Shown one piece after another: positions 8,805-18,364 of a stretch of DNA of 64,000 nucleotides (position 1 is its first letter; each line of letters opens with the position of its first letter). This DNA comes from Candidatus Bathyarchaeota archaeon (GTDB taxonomy: Archaea; Thermoproteota; Bathyarchaeia; Bathyarchaeales; Bathycorpusculaceae): contig JAOZIE010000020.1 of assembly GCA_026014485.1 (NCBI GenBank), positions 110,875 to 174,874 on the forward strand, given 5' to 3'. The notes under the pieces were generated by a model. The model had not been told where the DNA came from. It searched no databases and saw only the letters and a list, made by a program, of their open reading frames with translations. The translations under genes and the position numbers were made by a program.

Positions 8805-10717
8805 AACGCCTCCGGGACTCCCTTTATTTTTGAGTAATTAAACACGGGGCCATCCTTGCAGACGTAGATTTCGTTGATTTGACAGTGCCCGCATTTGCCT
8901 ACCCCGCATTTCATTCTTCGCTCCAATGACACGATTATGTGGTCGTCGGGAACTTTTCTCGCCTTCAAATCTCCAATGACGTATTTGTACATGACTGGGG
9001 GACCGCAGATTATGGCGTAGATGTTGTCGGGGTCAAAGGAAACCTGAGGAATCAACGTGGTTATGACGCCTATGCTGCCCGTCCAAGCCTCGCCGTCGGG
9101 GCACCAGTTAACCGCGGATTTGAACTCCACGTCGGGTCGGCTTTGAAGCGCAACCATTTCGTCTTTGAAGAGCAGTTCCCGGGGCTCTTTGCATCCGTAG
9201 AGCAAGCTCACGTGCCCGAAGTCTTTTCGGTTATCCAAGACATAGTTGAAAAGCGAACGCAGAGGAGCAATACCTAAGCCTCCTGCCACGAAAAGCAGGT
9301 TTTTGCCTTTCAAAAAGTCTAGGTCAAACCCGTTTCCGAAGGGACCTCTAATGCCGACGCGGTCACCCACCTTGAGCATGTGCAGCTTGGTTGTTACGTT
9401 TCCCAGTTTGCGGACGCAAATTTCAAAGGAGCCCCGTTTAGTGGGCGGCGAAGACAGAGAAATGGGCGCTTCTCCCACGCCGAAAACAGAAACTTCCACG
9501 AATTGCCCCGGTTTATGACCCAGGTCTGAACCGTCGTCCAGTTTAATCTCTAAAAACATCTCGTTCGTGGTCATCTGCTCCTTTTTGATTATGGTCGCCA
9601 AGTTGGGTACGTAGTCTATGTTTCCTTCCGTTTGGATGCTGACTTTGGGCGACTCTGCCACGGCAACTTGAACACCGTTGTGTGCGTGTTCTCGGTACAT
9701 GTCGTTAAAGAGGTTAACAGGGTTAGCTATGTCTGGGAGACAGTTTGATGAGCATCTGCCACAGCCAACACACGATATGAAGCCAAACCGGTCAAACAGG
9801 TACTTTCCCTTCTTGAAGTATCGGTGCCTGTACCTTGTTGGTCTGGTTGCGCGGAAGTTTTCTCCTGAAGCTACTTTAGCGAAATCCTCCAGCAGGCAGC
9901 CATCCCATGTCCTGATTCTTTCGCCCTGATTAAGGGAAAGGTCAGGGTCATCCTTTACGTCGAAGCAGTAGCATGTGGGGCAGACCAGAACGCAGGAGCC
10001 GCATGCTAAGCATTTTTCTGAGTGTCTCTCCCAGAAATCGCTTTCCTCGTAGGTTTTCTTAAGCAACTCGGGAATTAGCTCAGGCGAGAAATCGAATTTC
10101 TGCTGCGACATGTTCACTATCTCTCTTTTTTTCTGCCCGACTAACTGTATGTCTCTTGCCAATGCCTCTGTAACGTTCTTGGCGTACTTTGACAGCAACT
10201 CGCCGCCCTTTTGGGAGCCCACACTTATTGCATACCTGTTTCCGAGGTCGGTTAGCATAAGGTCGTAGCCGTAGTCAACTGTGGCGCAGCCCATGAATGG
10301 TGAGAAGTTCCACTTGGACATTTTTTGGATGTTGACTCCGATGATTATGGATGATTTTCTTTTGTCAAAGTAGTACGGGTCTGATTTTGTCTCTCGGAAT
10401 ATCTCATCCATGTGGAACAGAGCAATTATGTCGTAGGGGTGAACCCCCAATATCACAGTGGGTTTTGCCTCAGCAGGATTTTTGGCTGAGAAGCCCCCTG
10501 CTAAATTGTACGTGAAAAGGGTTTCCCGTTGAGGAAAGAAGTACTTTTTAGGCGGAAGCAGGGTTACATCATAGTCCAGCCGTAATTCGCCAGCGGATTC
10601 AAGGGGACCAAACGCAAATTTGTCTCCTTTCGCTTTTACTCCGATAACATCCCACGCATCGTCCTTAATCAGCGCGTTCACGAAATCTGCAAAGTCTTCT
10701 TTCGAGAGTATTCTCAT
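8801..10717 (-). CDS. Fused beta-gamma subunit of group 3b hydrogenase (Fe-S plus FAD/NAD(P)-binding)
   Basis: 638 residues joining two proteins that are usually separate. Residues 1-370 resemble HydB, with two 4Fe-4S sets CLACGSCVLVCPTC and CVGCGRCSSNC. Residues about 375-638 resemble HydG, a ferredoxin-reductase-like module with a flavin site (APISLSSPP), a nucleotide site (GGLGIAPLRS) and a C-terminal 2Fe-2S set (CGVGKCGHC...VC). It should exchange electrons with NAD(P)H. It is first in the operon, with TATA-like tracts on the minus strand at 10781-10798. No stop or frameshift separates the halves. Confidence 0.88.
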   Translation of the reverse strand: MRILSKEDFADFVNALIKDDAWDVIGVKAKGDKFAFGPLESAGELRLDYDVTLLPPKKYFFPQRETLFTYNLAGGFSAKNPAEAKPTVILGVHPYDIIALFHMDEIFRETKSDPYYFDKRKSSIIIGVNIQKMSKWNFSPFMGCATVDYGYDLMLTDLGNRYAISVGSQKGGELLSKYAKNVTEALARDIQLVGQKKREIVNMSQQKFDFSPELIPELLKKTYEESDFWERHSEKCLACGSCVLVCPTCYCFDVKDDPDLSLNQGERIRTWDGCLLEDFAKVASGENFRATRPTRYRHRYFKKGKYLFDRFGFISCVGCGRCSSNCLPDIANPVNLFNDMYREHAHNGVQVAVAESPKVSIQTEGNIDYVPNLATIIKKEQMTTNEMFLEIKLDDGSDLGHKPGQFVEVSVFGVGEAPISLSSPPTKRGSFEICVRKLGNVTTKLHMLKVGDRVGIRGPFGNGFDLDFLKGKNLLFVAGGLGIAPLRSLFNYVLDNRKDFGHVSLLYGCKEPRELLFKDEMVALQSRPDVEFKSAVNWCPDGEAWTGSIGVITTLIPQVSFDPDNIYAIICGPPVMYKYVIGDLKARKVPDDHIIVSLERRMKCGVGKCGHCQINEIYVCKDGPVFNYSKIKGVPEAL

Positions 10718-11077
10718 TCTAATTTCAACCTCGACTATAAAGACACAAATACGTTATCTGAAGAGTGTTGGCTTTCACATTTAATATTTTCCTATAAACC
10801 AGATGTGGCATCTGAGATGGCGGCATTGGCAGTTTTAAAATCTTTACCCGAGATGGACGGAACAAGAAGAACATGACCGAACCTTTATGTAGTGGAAATG
10901 GGCTTTTTGAATCTCCATGCGCGTATGGTGCTTCAGAATGTTTCCAATCGTCGAACGGTTTAGGTCGCATGTAACCTCGAGTCACCCGCGAAAAGCAAAT
11001 TTATTAACTTCAGCAACCGAAACCCATGGGATTAACATGCGTTTACGGTTCTCATACCGATATACGGGGAATGCATA
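10718..11077. promoter_or_regulatory. Divergent promoter region between the two hydrogenase operons
   Basis: 360 bases. Minus strand: AAATATTAA and TTTATAGG at 10781-10798, serving the hyd operon. Plus strand: AAATTTATTAA at 10997-11007, about 70 bases before ATG 11078, serving hdrC; GGGGAATG before the start is a possible ribosome-binding site. Closeness of the two promoters would allow coordinated control by one regulator, but no clear palindrome was found. Confidence 0.5.
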
Positions 11078-11638
11078 ATGGCGGAAAACGCAGTTGCAGT
11101 TAAGGATGCCATGAAGGAGCCGATTAGAGCTTCTGAGCTTGACCCAAAATTCAAATATCAACTTATAAAGCTGCATGGCAGCGAGAAACTGCTTAAATGC
11201 TTCCAGTGCGGAACCTGCACCAGCGACTGCCCAGTCGCAAGGTACAGCGATTCCTACAGGCCACGCACCCTCATTCACATGGCGCGGTTAGGCCTTAAGG
11301 ACCGAGTTCTGAAAAGCGACACCCTGTGGCTTTGTGCTGCCTGCTTCACCTGCACCGACCGATGTCCACAAGGCGTCGAAGTAGCAAGTGTCATACGGGT
11401 GCTGAGGAACCTTGCTGCTGAAGAAGGCATTGTACCTCAAGTTTTCAAGGATCAATGTTCCAGCGTTTTGCAGTCAGGATATGCATACAAGATATCTGAA
11501 CTACGCCTAAAGAAACGCGACACTTTGGGTCTTCCACCTCTGCCTAAAGGTAACCCTGAAAGCGTACAAAAAAGCCTCAAAGGCGTTAGCTTCATGAAAA
11601 ACATGGAAAACAAAGGTGAAAACGATGCCAAACAGTAA
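11078..11638 (+). CDS. hdrC: Heterodisulfide reductase subunit C
   Basis: 186 residues. Two 4Fe-4S sets, CFQCGTCTSDCPVARY (near residues 46-61) and CAACFTCTDRCPQGVEV, are the HdrC signature, and the RPRTLIHMARLG segment is also typical. It carries electrons from HdrA to HdrB in the soluble HdrABC complex. The C-terminal tail is basic and lies over the start of hdrB, so the two are coupled. The operon continues with hdrB, mvhG, mvhA and a maturation protease. Confidence 0.93.
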   Translation: MAENAVAVKDAMKEPIRASELDPKFKYQLIKLHGSEKLLKCFQCGTCTSDCPVARYSDSYRPRTLIHMARLGLKDRVLKSDTLWLCAACFTCTDRCPQGVEVASVIRVLRNLAAEEGIVPQVFKDQCSSVLQSGYAYKISELRLKKRDTLGLPPLPKGNPESVQKSLKGVSFMKNMENKGENDAKQ

Positions 11639-12527
11639 ATACCTGATTTTCCTTGGATGCGCAATTCCCTACAGAGTAGCCGCATACGAAATTTCCGCTC
11701 GCAAAGTCTTAGCTAAACTTGGTGTTGAACTTGTTGAAATGCCCGAGTTTAACTGCTGTGGTTTGCCTCTTGACCCTGTCAGCCACGAAACCATGCTGAT
11801 TCTTGCCGCTCGTAACTTGGCATTGGCTGAGCAGCAGGGCTTGAACATACTCACTTTGTGCCCTGGCTGTGCTGGTACTCTGAAGAAAGTTAACAAGATT
11901 TTAAAGGAAGACAAAGCATTAAGAGAACAAATCAACGGTCACCTGAAGGAATCAGGTTTAGAGTTCAAGGGGACAATTACGACGAAGCATCTGCTGCAAG
12001 TCTTGAAGGAAGATGTAGGCATAGACAACGTAAAGAACGCAGTTGTTAAGCCGCTGAATATGCTGAACGTAGCAGAGCACAATGGTTGTCACATTCTGCG
12101 TCCCAAGGCGTACATAGGTTTCGACGACCCCGAAGACCCCCAGACCCTTAAAGCCTTGATTGAAGCGACAGGCGCAACCTGCTTGGACTACGTTGACGAA
12201 ACCGAGTGTTGCGGCGCTCCCAGTGTTGGCGTAAGCGACAAAGTTGCCCTGCAGTTAGCAAGAGACAAGTTGAATCACGTGAAGATGGTGAACGCGCAAG
12301 CTTTAATAACAATTTGCCCGTTTTGCCACATTATGTATGACACGAATGAGTTGCGCATAGAGAAAATGTTCAACGAAGTCTATGGCATTCCTGTCCTGCA
12401 TTATCCACAGTTGCTAGGGTTAGCCTTAGGCATGACGCCTGAAGAGCTTGCCTTCAACGAACTTAGGGTTAGCACTAAAAAATTGTTAGAACAAGTCAAT
12501 GAAGGTGCAAAAATAAATGAGCAGTAA
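11625..12527 (+). CDS. hdrB: Heterodisulfide reductase subunit B
   Basis: 300 residues from ATG 11625. AAAGGTGA seven bases upstream favours it over GTG 11616. Two CCG domains are complete: C...FNCCGLPLD...LCPGC in the first 90 residues and C...TECCGAP...ICPFC near 170-270. These bind the two non-cubane 4Fe-4S clusters that reduce the heterodisulfide CoM-S-S-CoB or a similar disulfide. It overlaps hdrC and mvhG. The physiological disulfide in a non-methanogenic lineage is not known from this window. Confidence 0.93.
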   Translation: MPNSKYLIFLGCAIPYRVAAYEISARKVLAKLGVELVEMPEFNCCGLPLDPVSHETMLILAARNLALAEQQGLNILTLCPGCAGTLKKVNKILKEDKALREQINGHLKESGLEFKGTITTKHLLQVLKEDVGIDNVKNAVVKPLNMLNVAEHNGCHILRPKAYIGFDDPEDPQTLKALIEATGATCLDYVDETECCGAPSVGVSDKVALQLARDKLNHVKMVNAQALITICPFCHIMYDTNELRIEKMFNEVYGIPVLHYPQLLGLALGMTPEELAFNELRVSTKKLLEQVNEGAKINEQ

Positions 12528-13497
12528 ACTGAAAATAGCCTTCTATTGGGCTGCAAGTTGCGGCGGCTGCGAAATAGCCGTGCTAGATATCAACGAGAAA
12601 ATCCTCGATGTTGTAGGAATCGCGGACATTGTGTTCTGGCCAGTAGCCATGGACATAAAGTACAAGGACGTCGAAGGGATGGCTGACAAGTACATCGACA
12701 TCACGTTCTTTAACGGGTCCATCCGCAACTCAGAGCAGGAACACATGGCCAAAGTGCTTCGCGCAAAATCCAAGACGCTGATAGCTTTTGGCTCCTGCGC
12801 CCACGAAGGCAGTATACCTGGCTTAGCAAACCTCAACGACAAAGCTGAAATTTTCGAGCAGGTCTACATCAAAGACAAATCGAACGTTAACCCCGAAAAA
12901 GTGATGCCTCAAACCACAACCACTGTGAAAGAAGGCACGCTCAAGATTCCTGAATTCTATGACACAGTCAAAACCTTAGCGCAAACCGTTGACGTAGATT
13001 ACTACGTGCCCGGTTGCCCTCCTCCAGTGAAACTAATCGCTAACGCTATCGAGGCCATCGCCGCAGGAAACCTGCCTCCTAAAGGTTCAGTTCTCGCTCC
13101 GTTGCCCGCGGTTTGCGATGAATGCCCCCGGAAAAGGGAAAACAAGAAAATCACCAAAATCTACCGTGTACATGAGAAAGCTCCTGACCCCGACCGTTGC
13201 CTCATGGAGCAGGGTATACTCTGTTTGGGTATGGCTACCCGCAGCGGATGCGGCGCGCAATGCCTCAAAGTTGACATGCCCTGCACTGGGTGCGGTGGAG
13301 CTGCTCCAAATCAGCCTGAAGTCGGCGCGGGTATGATAACCGCGTTAGCTTCCATTCTTGGATTAGATAAGGAGCCTGGCCAGTACACAGATGAGGATGT
13401 GGACAAGCTGATGGCTCAGATTGTGGATCCAGTGGGCACCTTCTACATGTACAGTTTGCCTGCTTCCATTCTTAAACGAAAGGTGATGAAGAAATGA
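12517..13497 (+). CDS. mvhG: F420-non-reducing (Mvh-type, group 3c) hydrogenase small subunit
   Basis: 326 residues. The N-terminal ASCGGCEIAVLD proximal cluster motif, AFGSCAHEG, YYVPGCPPP and the C-terminal cysteine-rich region (CDECPRKR, CLMEQGILCLG, CGAQC, CTGCGG) match MvhG/VhuG. It hands electrons from the NiFe centre toward Hdr. It starts inside the end of hdrB and overlaps mvhA by four bases. The usual MvhD partner, which links MvhG to HdrA, is not present beside it. Confidence 0.92.
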   Translation: MSSKLKIAFYWAASCGGCEIAVLDINEKILDVVGIADIVFWPVAMDIKYKDVEGMADKYIDITFFNGSIRNSEQEHMAKVLRAKSKTLIAFGSCAHEGSIPGLANLNDKAEIFEQVYIKDKSNVNPEKVMPQTTTTVKEGTLKIPEFYDTVKTLAQTVDVDYYVPGCPPPVKLIANAIEAIAAGNLPPKGSVLAPLPAVCDECPRKRENKKITKIYRVHEKAPDPDRCLMEQGILCLGMATRSGCGAQCLKVDMPCTGCGGAAPNQPEVGAGMITALASILGLDKEPGQYTDEDVDKLMAQIVDPVGTFYMYSLPASILKRKVMKK

Positions 13498-14945
13498 AAG
13501 AAATATTAATCGACCCAATTACAAGGCTTGAAGGTCACGGAAACATATCCATATTCCTCAACGACAACGGCGACGTAGAAAATGCGTACCTCAAAATCCC
13601 TGAACTCCGCGGTTTCGAGAAATTCTGCATTGGCCGACGCGCCGAACTTATGCCTCTGCTCACTACAAGAATTTGCGGCGTTTGCCCTGTTGCCCACCAC
13701 TTTGCCTCAGTAAAAGCCTTAGACCAAGCATTTAACGTGGAGCCTCCATCTGCCGCAAAGAAACTCCGTGAACTTCTAAACTGCGGATACTTCATCTATG
13801 ACCACACCCTCCACTTCTACTACTTAGGTGGACCTGACTTCATAGTTGGACCCGACGCACCACCAGAAAAACGTAACATCCTTGGCGTTATCGAGAAAGC
13901 AGGATTAGACGTTGCCAAAGAAGTCATAAAACACCGCGCTTACGGACAAAAAATCACGGCGATTCTGGGCGGAAAAGCCACTCACCCCGTCAGCGGGCTT
14001 CCAGGCGGATTCAGCAAAGCGCTGAGTGAGGATGACCGCAAAGAAATCCAAGACATGGCGGAATCTTCAGTAAAGTTTGCTCAGTTCTCTCTGAAACTCT
14101 TCCACGACCTCGTCCTTGGCAACAGTGCTTACTTGGACATGATTAAAAGCGATGCTTACACGATGAACACTTACTACATGGGCACCGTAGACAACCAAAA
14201 CAAAGTTAACTTCTACGACGGCAAAGTCCGCGTTGTTGACCCCGCAGCTAAAGAATTCGTAAAGTTCGAAGCCAAAAATTACCTTAACCACTTGGCTGAA
14301 CATGTGGAATCATGGACCTACAGCAAGTTCCCCTACCTCAAGAAAATCGGCTGGAACGGCTTCTCCTACGGCGCAGACAACGGCGTCTACCGTGTTGGTC
14401 CCCTCGGCAGGTTAAACGCTGCTGACGGAATGGCCACCCCGCTGGCTCAGGCAGAATACGAAGTTATGTTCAAGACGCTGGGTAAACCAGTACATGGTAC
14501 CTTGGCGTTCCACTGGGCGCGTCTTATTGAACTGCTCTACGCCGCGGAACGTGCAGTCCAGCTAGCAACAGACCCTGAAATCACAAGCACAAACATACGC
14601 AACCAGCCAGGCGAACCCGGACAAGGCGTCGGCATCGTTGAAGCAGCACGTGGCACCCTAATCCACGACTACACCTTAGACAAAGATGCACTCGTCAAAG
14701 ACGTGAACATGATTGTCGCCACAACCAACAACTACCCCGCCATCTGCATGAGCATACGCGACGCAGCCAAAGGCTTAATCAAAGGCGGCAAATGCGACCA
14801 AGGCATACTCAACAAAGTCGAAATGGCGTTCCGCGCATACGACCCCTGCTTTGGCTGTGCAACACACTTTGCAGTTGGGCAGATGCCGTTGACGGTTAAC
14901 GTCTACGACAGCAACAAGCAACGCATCCAGACACTGCAGCGTTAA
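13494..14945 (+). CDS. mvhA: F420-non-reducing (Mvh-type, group 3c) hydrogenase large subunit
   Basis: 483 residues. N-terminal nickel ligands are in RICGVCPVAHH (near residue 60) and the C-terminal ones in DPCFGCATHF. A tail of about 25 residues follows, which the protease gene just downstream could cleave. DPITRLEGHGNI at the N-terminus is the classic large-subunit motif. It is clearly different from hydA at 6757-8067, so the genome has two [NiFe] enzymes of different groups side by side. It is overlapped with mvhG through ATGA. Confidence 0.93.
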   Translation: MKEILIDPITRLEGHGNISIFLNDNGDVENAYLKIPELRGFEKFCIGRRAELMPLLTTRICGVCPVAHHFASVKALDQAFNVEPPSAAKKLRELLNCGYFIYDHTLHFYYLGGPDFIVGPDAPPEKRNILGVIEKAGLDVAKEVIKHRAYGQKITAILGGKATHPVSGLPGGFSKALSEDDRKEIQDMAESSVKFAQFSLKLFHDLVLGNSAYLDMIKSDAYTMNTYYMGTVDNQNKVNFYDGKVRVVDPAAKEFVKFEAKNYLNHLAEHVESWTYSKFPYLKKIGWNGFSYGADNGVYRVGPLGRLNAADGMATPLAQAEYEVMFKTLGKPVHGTLAFHWARLIELLYAAERAVQLATDPEITSTNIRNQPGEPGQGVGIVEAARGTLIHDYTLDKDALVKDVNMIVATTNNYPAICMSIRDAAKGLIKGGKCDQGILNKVEMAFRAYDPCFGCATHFAVGQMPLTVNVYDSNKQRIQTLQR

Positions 14946-15003
14946 CTGCAACCCCTTCCTTTTCTTCTTTGTTTCTATTTTTCGTTTGTGACGTGTGGTA
15001 ACT

Positions 15004-15498
15004 ATGGGTGAAACACAGTTTGGGTTTGAAGAGGAGCTGAAAAACTGGCTTAGTGGAGCAAAAACCGTTGTCGTCGCAGGTATAGGCAACGACATCCGCA
15101 TGGATGACTTCGTCGGCGTAAAAATCGTGCAGGACCTGCAGGGCAAAGTCAGCTCAAAAGTGCACCTGATAGAGTGCGAGACGGTTCCTGAAAGTTTCAT
15201 GGACGAAATCGTGGAGCTTAAACCTTCACATGTGCTGTTGGTTGACGCGGCACTTCTGGGGCTGAATCCTGGGGAAATTCGTTTGTACGACTCAGCGAAA
15301 GTCGTGAATATGCCCACGATTTCAACACATATGTTGCCGCTGCGGATGTTCTGCGACTACATAACCCAGATGGCGCAAGCCAAACTTACCTTGTTGCTTG
15401 TTGAGCCTAAGGAGACAGATTTCGGTGAGGGTTTATCCGATGTGGTTGCTGAATCTGCGGGGCGGATTGTGGATTTCTTGTTGAAGACTCTTCCATAA
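15004..15498 (+). CDS. [NiFe]-hydrogenase maturation protease (HycI/HyaD type)
   Basis: About 164 residues from ATG 15004; an in-frame GTG at 14995 is possible. VVAGIGNDIRMDDFVGVKI carries the nickel-sensing Asp, where families usually have GNxLxxDDGxG, and LVDAALLG and STHMLPL are the other conserved blocks. It should clip the C-terminal peptide of MvhA, and perhaps HydA, after nickel insertion. It lies 58 bases after mvhA with no promoter seen between, so it probably belongs to the hdr-mvh transcript. Confidence 0.88.
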   Translation: MGETQFGFEEELKNWLSGAKTVVVAGIGNDIRMDDFVGVKIVQDLQGKVSSKVHLIECETVPESFMDEIVELKPSHVLLVDAALLGLNPGEIRLYDSAKVVNMPTISTHMLPLRMFCDYITQMAQAKLTLLLVEPKETDFGEGLSDVVAESAGRIVDFLLKTLP

Positions 15499-15682
15499 TT
15501 GATGTGGCTTGGTGGAAATTTCCATTTCAGGCGTTGAAAGTGTATTCAATCAATATTATGGGCTTTTTGTTTGTTTAGAATAAAATTGTGGATGAATATG
15601 TGATGTGCATGCAAAAACATATCGGTTTAAGCTTTTCACTATTGCAAGATTAACGTAATTTTTTGACATTTGAATCCATTAG

Positions 15683-15730
15683 GTTTATATCTTCTCCATC
15701 TGCCTAATACTAACCCAGCACGTACGGAGG
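15683..15730 (+). promoter_or_regulatory. Promoter and ribosome-binding site of the AOR operon
   Basis: TATA-like GTTTATAT at 15683-15690 and a strong GGAGG at 15726-15730 precede ATG 15744. The rest of the 15499-15743 intergenic stretch is AT-rich with no ORF or hairpin seen. Confidence 0.55.
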
Positions 15731-15743
15731 ACAAGAAGAAATC

Positions 15744-17657
15744 ATGTATGCCTACGCGGGAAAAATTCTGCGTGTTAACTTAACAACTGGGGAAATCAAA
15801 ACCGAACCCTTAACCGAGGAGCTGGCGAAAAACTACATCGGCGGCATAGGTCTCGGAATCAAACTCCTTATGGATAACTCAAAAGCCGGGGTAGACGCAT
15901 ACGACCCAGATAACCCACTTATCTACATGACTGGTCCGCTCAGCGGAACCATGGGTCCAACAGGCGGCAACAGCTACGCCGTGGTATCCAAATCTCCCGC
16001 AACAGGCGGCGTCGGCAACGCTGAATCACACGGCTTTTTTGGACCTGACCTCAAACGCGCAGGATACGACGCCGTCATAATTACAGGCAAAGCCCCCAAA
16101 CTCAGCTACCTCTGGATTGACGATGACAAAGTCCAAATCATGGACGCTGAACACCTGAAACACTTCACAGTTTATCATACTGACAAAGCAATCCGAGAAG
16201 AACTCGGCGACTTCTACATCCGCGTTTCAGCCATCGGCGAAGCTGGAGAAAAGCTCTGCCGATTCGCAGCCATCATAAATGACGAATTCCGCGCCATCGG
16301 ACGAAGCGGCATGGGCGGCGTCATGGGCAGCAAAAACCTCAAAGCTGTCGCGGTTCGCGGAACACACGATGTTAACGTCGCGGATATGAAGGGTTTCAGG
16401 GAATTTGTCAAACTTATCCATGAACGCATGAAGGGTCCAGCAACCAAGAAGTACAAAACCTTGGGTACCCCCGAAAACGTTCTTGTTTTAAACTCCCTTT
16501 CTGCCTTGGCAACAAGAAACTGGACTAACGCAACTTTTGAACACGCCGACAAAGTCAGCGGCGAGTGGCTAAACGAACACTACGTCAAAAAAATAGTCGG
16601 TTGCGCCACTTGTGGTATGCGATGCGACCACATTGCAGTCGTCCCCGAAGGACCCTACAAAGGCAGCACCAGCAGGCTCGAGTTCGAATGTCTCTGGAGC
16701 ATGGGACCACTCTGCGGCGTTGACCGCTTAGACGCAGTTATCGAAGCAATGCGCATAACTAACGAGTACGGCATGGACGGCATCAGCATAGGCGTCGTTG
16801 TCGCCTTCGCTATGGACCTTTACGAACACGGAATCATCACCAAAGAACAAACCGACGGTTTAGACCTCAAATTCGGCAACGCTGAAGCAATGATCGCTTT
16901 AATCCACAAAATCGGCAAACGAGAAGGCTGGCTAGGAAACATCCTTGCTGAAGGCACAGCCAAAGCTGCAGAGCTAATCGGCGGAGACGCCTACAAATAC
17001 GCTTGCCACATCAAAGGCTTAGAACTACCCGGCTACGACCTGCGAACTTTGAAGACTGCCGCGCTCGGTTTCTCAGTAAGCTTCCGTGGTGCCTGCCACT
17101 TGCGAAACGGTGCATACTCGCCAGATGTGAAGGGCAAAGTGAATCGGTTCAAGATTGAGAAGGGCAGGGGCAAAATGATCACTACTGAGAGTCACATGTA
17201 TAACATCATTGACTCCCTTATTGTCTGCAAGTTTAGCAGGGGCACCTACTACGACGGCTGGAACGACTTGGCCAAATACTACACGCTAGCAACTGGCATC
17301 CCAATAACTGTGGAGGAAATGATGCTGGACGGCGATCGCATCGAGAACCTCGCAAAACTCTTCAACCTACGTGAAGGCAAAGGCACCCGCAAATACGACG
17401 ATGTCCCCTACAAGATCAAGCACTTCCCCGTTCCCGACGAAGGCCCCGCCAAAGGCGTCTACGTCAGCGACGAAGAAATGGCCATCGGCTTAGACGATTA
17501 CTACGCTTCGCGAGGCTGGACACCGCAAGGAATACCCACGCTGGAGCGCCTAGAGCAGGTCGGTTTATCCGAGTACGCTTACATAGCCGAGAAAGCTCTG
17601 AAGGAAAACCCCTCTCCGCCTCAAGCGGAACCTCAAGCACCCGCAGGAGGAGCTTAA
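15744..17657 (+). CDS. aor: Tungsten-containing aldehyde:ferredoxin oxidoreductase
   Basis: 637 residues, near the family length of 600-620. It has the N-terminal tungstopterin domain (GKILRVNLTTGEI; GPLSGT; SKSPATGG), the cluster cysteines CATCGMRCDH near residue 288, and the distal cysteine region (GACHLRNGAYS). It oxidises aldehydes to acids with ferredoxin as acceptor; the acids' CoA esters link to the ACD at 3906. A Pro/Ala-rich tail ends the protein. A polyferredoxin gene follows one base after the stop, so the two are one operon. The exact aldehyde is not deducible. Confidence 0.93.
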   Translation: MYAYAGKILRVNLTTGEIKTEPLTEELAKNYIGGIGLGIKLLMDNSKAGVDAYDPDNPLIYMTGPLSGTMGPTGGNSYAVVSKSPATGGVGNAESHGFFGPDLKRAGYDAVIITGKAPKLSYLWIDDDKVQIMDAEHLKHFTVYHTDKAIREELGDFYIRVSAIGEAGEKLCRFAAIINDEFRAIGRSGMGGVMGSKNLKAVAVRGTHDVNVADMKGFREFVKLIHERMKGPATKKYKTLGTPENVLVLNSLSALATRNWTNATFEHADKVSGEWLNEHYVKKIVGCATCGMRCDHIAVVPEGPYKGSTSRLEFECLWSMGPLCGVDRLDAVIEAMRITNEYGMDGISIGVVVAFAMDLYEHGIITKEQTDGLDLKFGNAEAMIALIHKIGKREGWLGNILAEGTAKAAELIGGDAYKYACHIKGLELPGYDLRTLKTAALGFSVSFRGACHLRNGAYSPDVKGKVNRFKIEKGRGKMITTESHMYNIIDSLIVCKFSRGTYYDGWNDLAKYYTLATGIPITVEEMMLDGDRIENLAKLFNLREGKGTRKYDDVPYKIKHFPVPDEGPAKGVYVSDEEMAIGLDDYYASRGWTPQGIPTLERLEQVGLSEYAYIAEKALKENPSPPQAEPQAPAGGA

Positions 17658-17658
17658 A

Positions 17659-18162
17659 ATGGTGCGCCATCAAGACCGAAAATTCGTTTCTGCTGACCCC
17701 GAAAAATGCATAGGCTGCGTCGTTTGTGAATACGCCTGCTCAATGGTGAACGAGAACACTTTCAACCCAACAAAATCCAGAATCCGTGCCATGCGCATCG
17801 GACCATTAACTAACTTAGCAATAACCTGCAGACACTGCGAAGACCCCCCATGTATGTCCGCCTGCCCCAGAGATGCCTTGACACAGGAAGAGGACACTGG
17901 CATAATCCGCGTAGACGAAAACGCCTGCAACGGCTGCGGATGGTGCATTGCTGCATGCCCCTTTGGCGCCATGAACATGCATCCTGAAAAGAAGATTGTG
18001 TTCACATGCAACAGCTGCACTGACACCGACGAGAAAGAGCCCCAATGCGTTAAATGGTGCCCTGAAGAAGCTTTAACGTTCGTTACAGCAGAGCAGTTAG
18101 CGCAGAAGTCACGTGCCAAAGCCGTCAAGAACCTGTTCCAGATGACAGACGCCAAAACGTAA
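17659..18162 (+). CDS. 4Fe-4S polyferredoxin partner of AOR (HycB/DmsB-like)
   Basis: 167 residues with four cysteine clusters: CIGCVVCEYAC, CRHCEDPPCMSACP, CNGCGWCIAACPFG and CNSCTDTDEKEPQCVKWCP. This is the four-cubane electron-transfer subunit fold that accompanies molybdenum/tungsten enzymes. ATG 17659 falls one base after the aor stop, with AGGAGG in the end of aor as ribosome-binding site. It likely takes electrons from AOR to ferredoxin or another acceptor. No membrane segments are seen. Confidence 0.9.
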   Translation: MVRHQDRKFVSADPEKCIGCVVCEYACSMVNENTFNPTKSRIRAMRIGPLTNLAITCRHCEDPPCMSACPRDALTQEEDTGIIRVDENACNGCGWCIAACPFGAMNMHPEKKIVFTCNSCTDTDEKEPQCVKWCPEEALTFVTAEQLAQKSRAKAVKNLFQMTDAKT

Positions 18163-18331
18163 GCTGGAACACACCCAATTCGGTTAGCGTTTTATGCGCT
18201 TTCTTTCATTTTTTGTTCATTTTTTGGTGCTTGTTTTTGTAGGTTTTGCGTTTGTTTGCGTTTTTCGCCTCTGCGCTTTAAAAATCTGGTTAACTGCTGG
18301 GCCTCTTTTGTTTGTTATTGGTTTTTGAAAG

Positions 18332-18341
18332 GTTTTTATTA
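18332..18341 (+). promoter_or_regulatory. TATA-like box for a probably leaderless transcript
   Basis: GTTTTTATTA lies 24-33 bases before ATG 18365, and no ribosome-binding site is present. This spacing suggests transcription begins at or next to the start codon. Confidence 0.5.
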
Positions 18342-18364
18342 ACAACTGTACACTGTAGGGTTTG

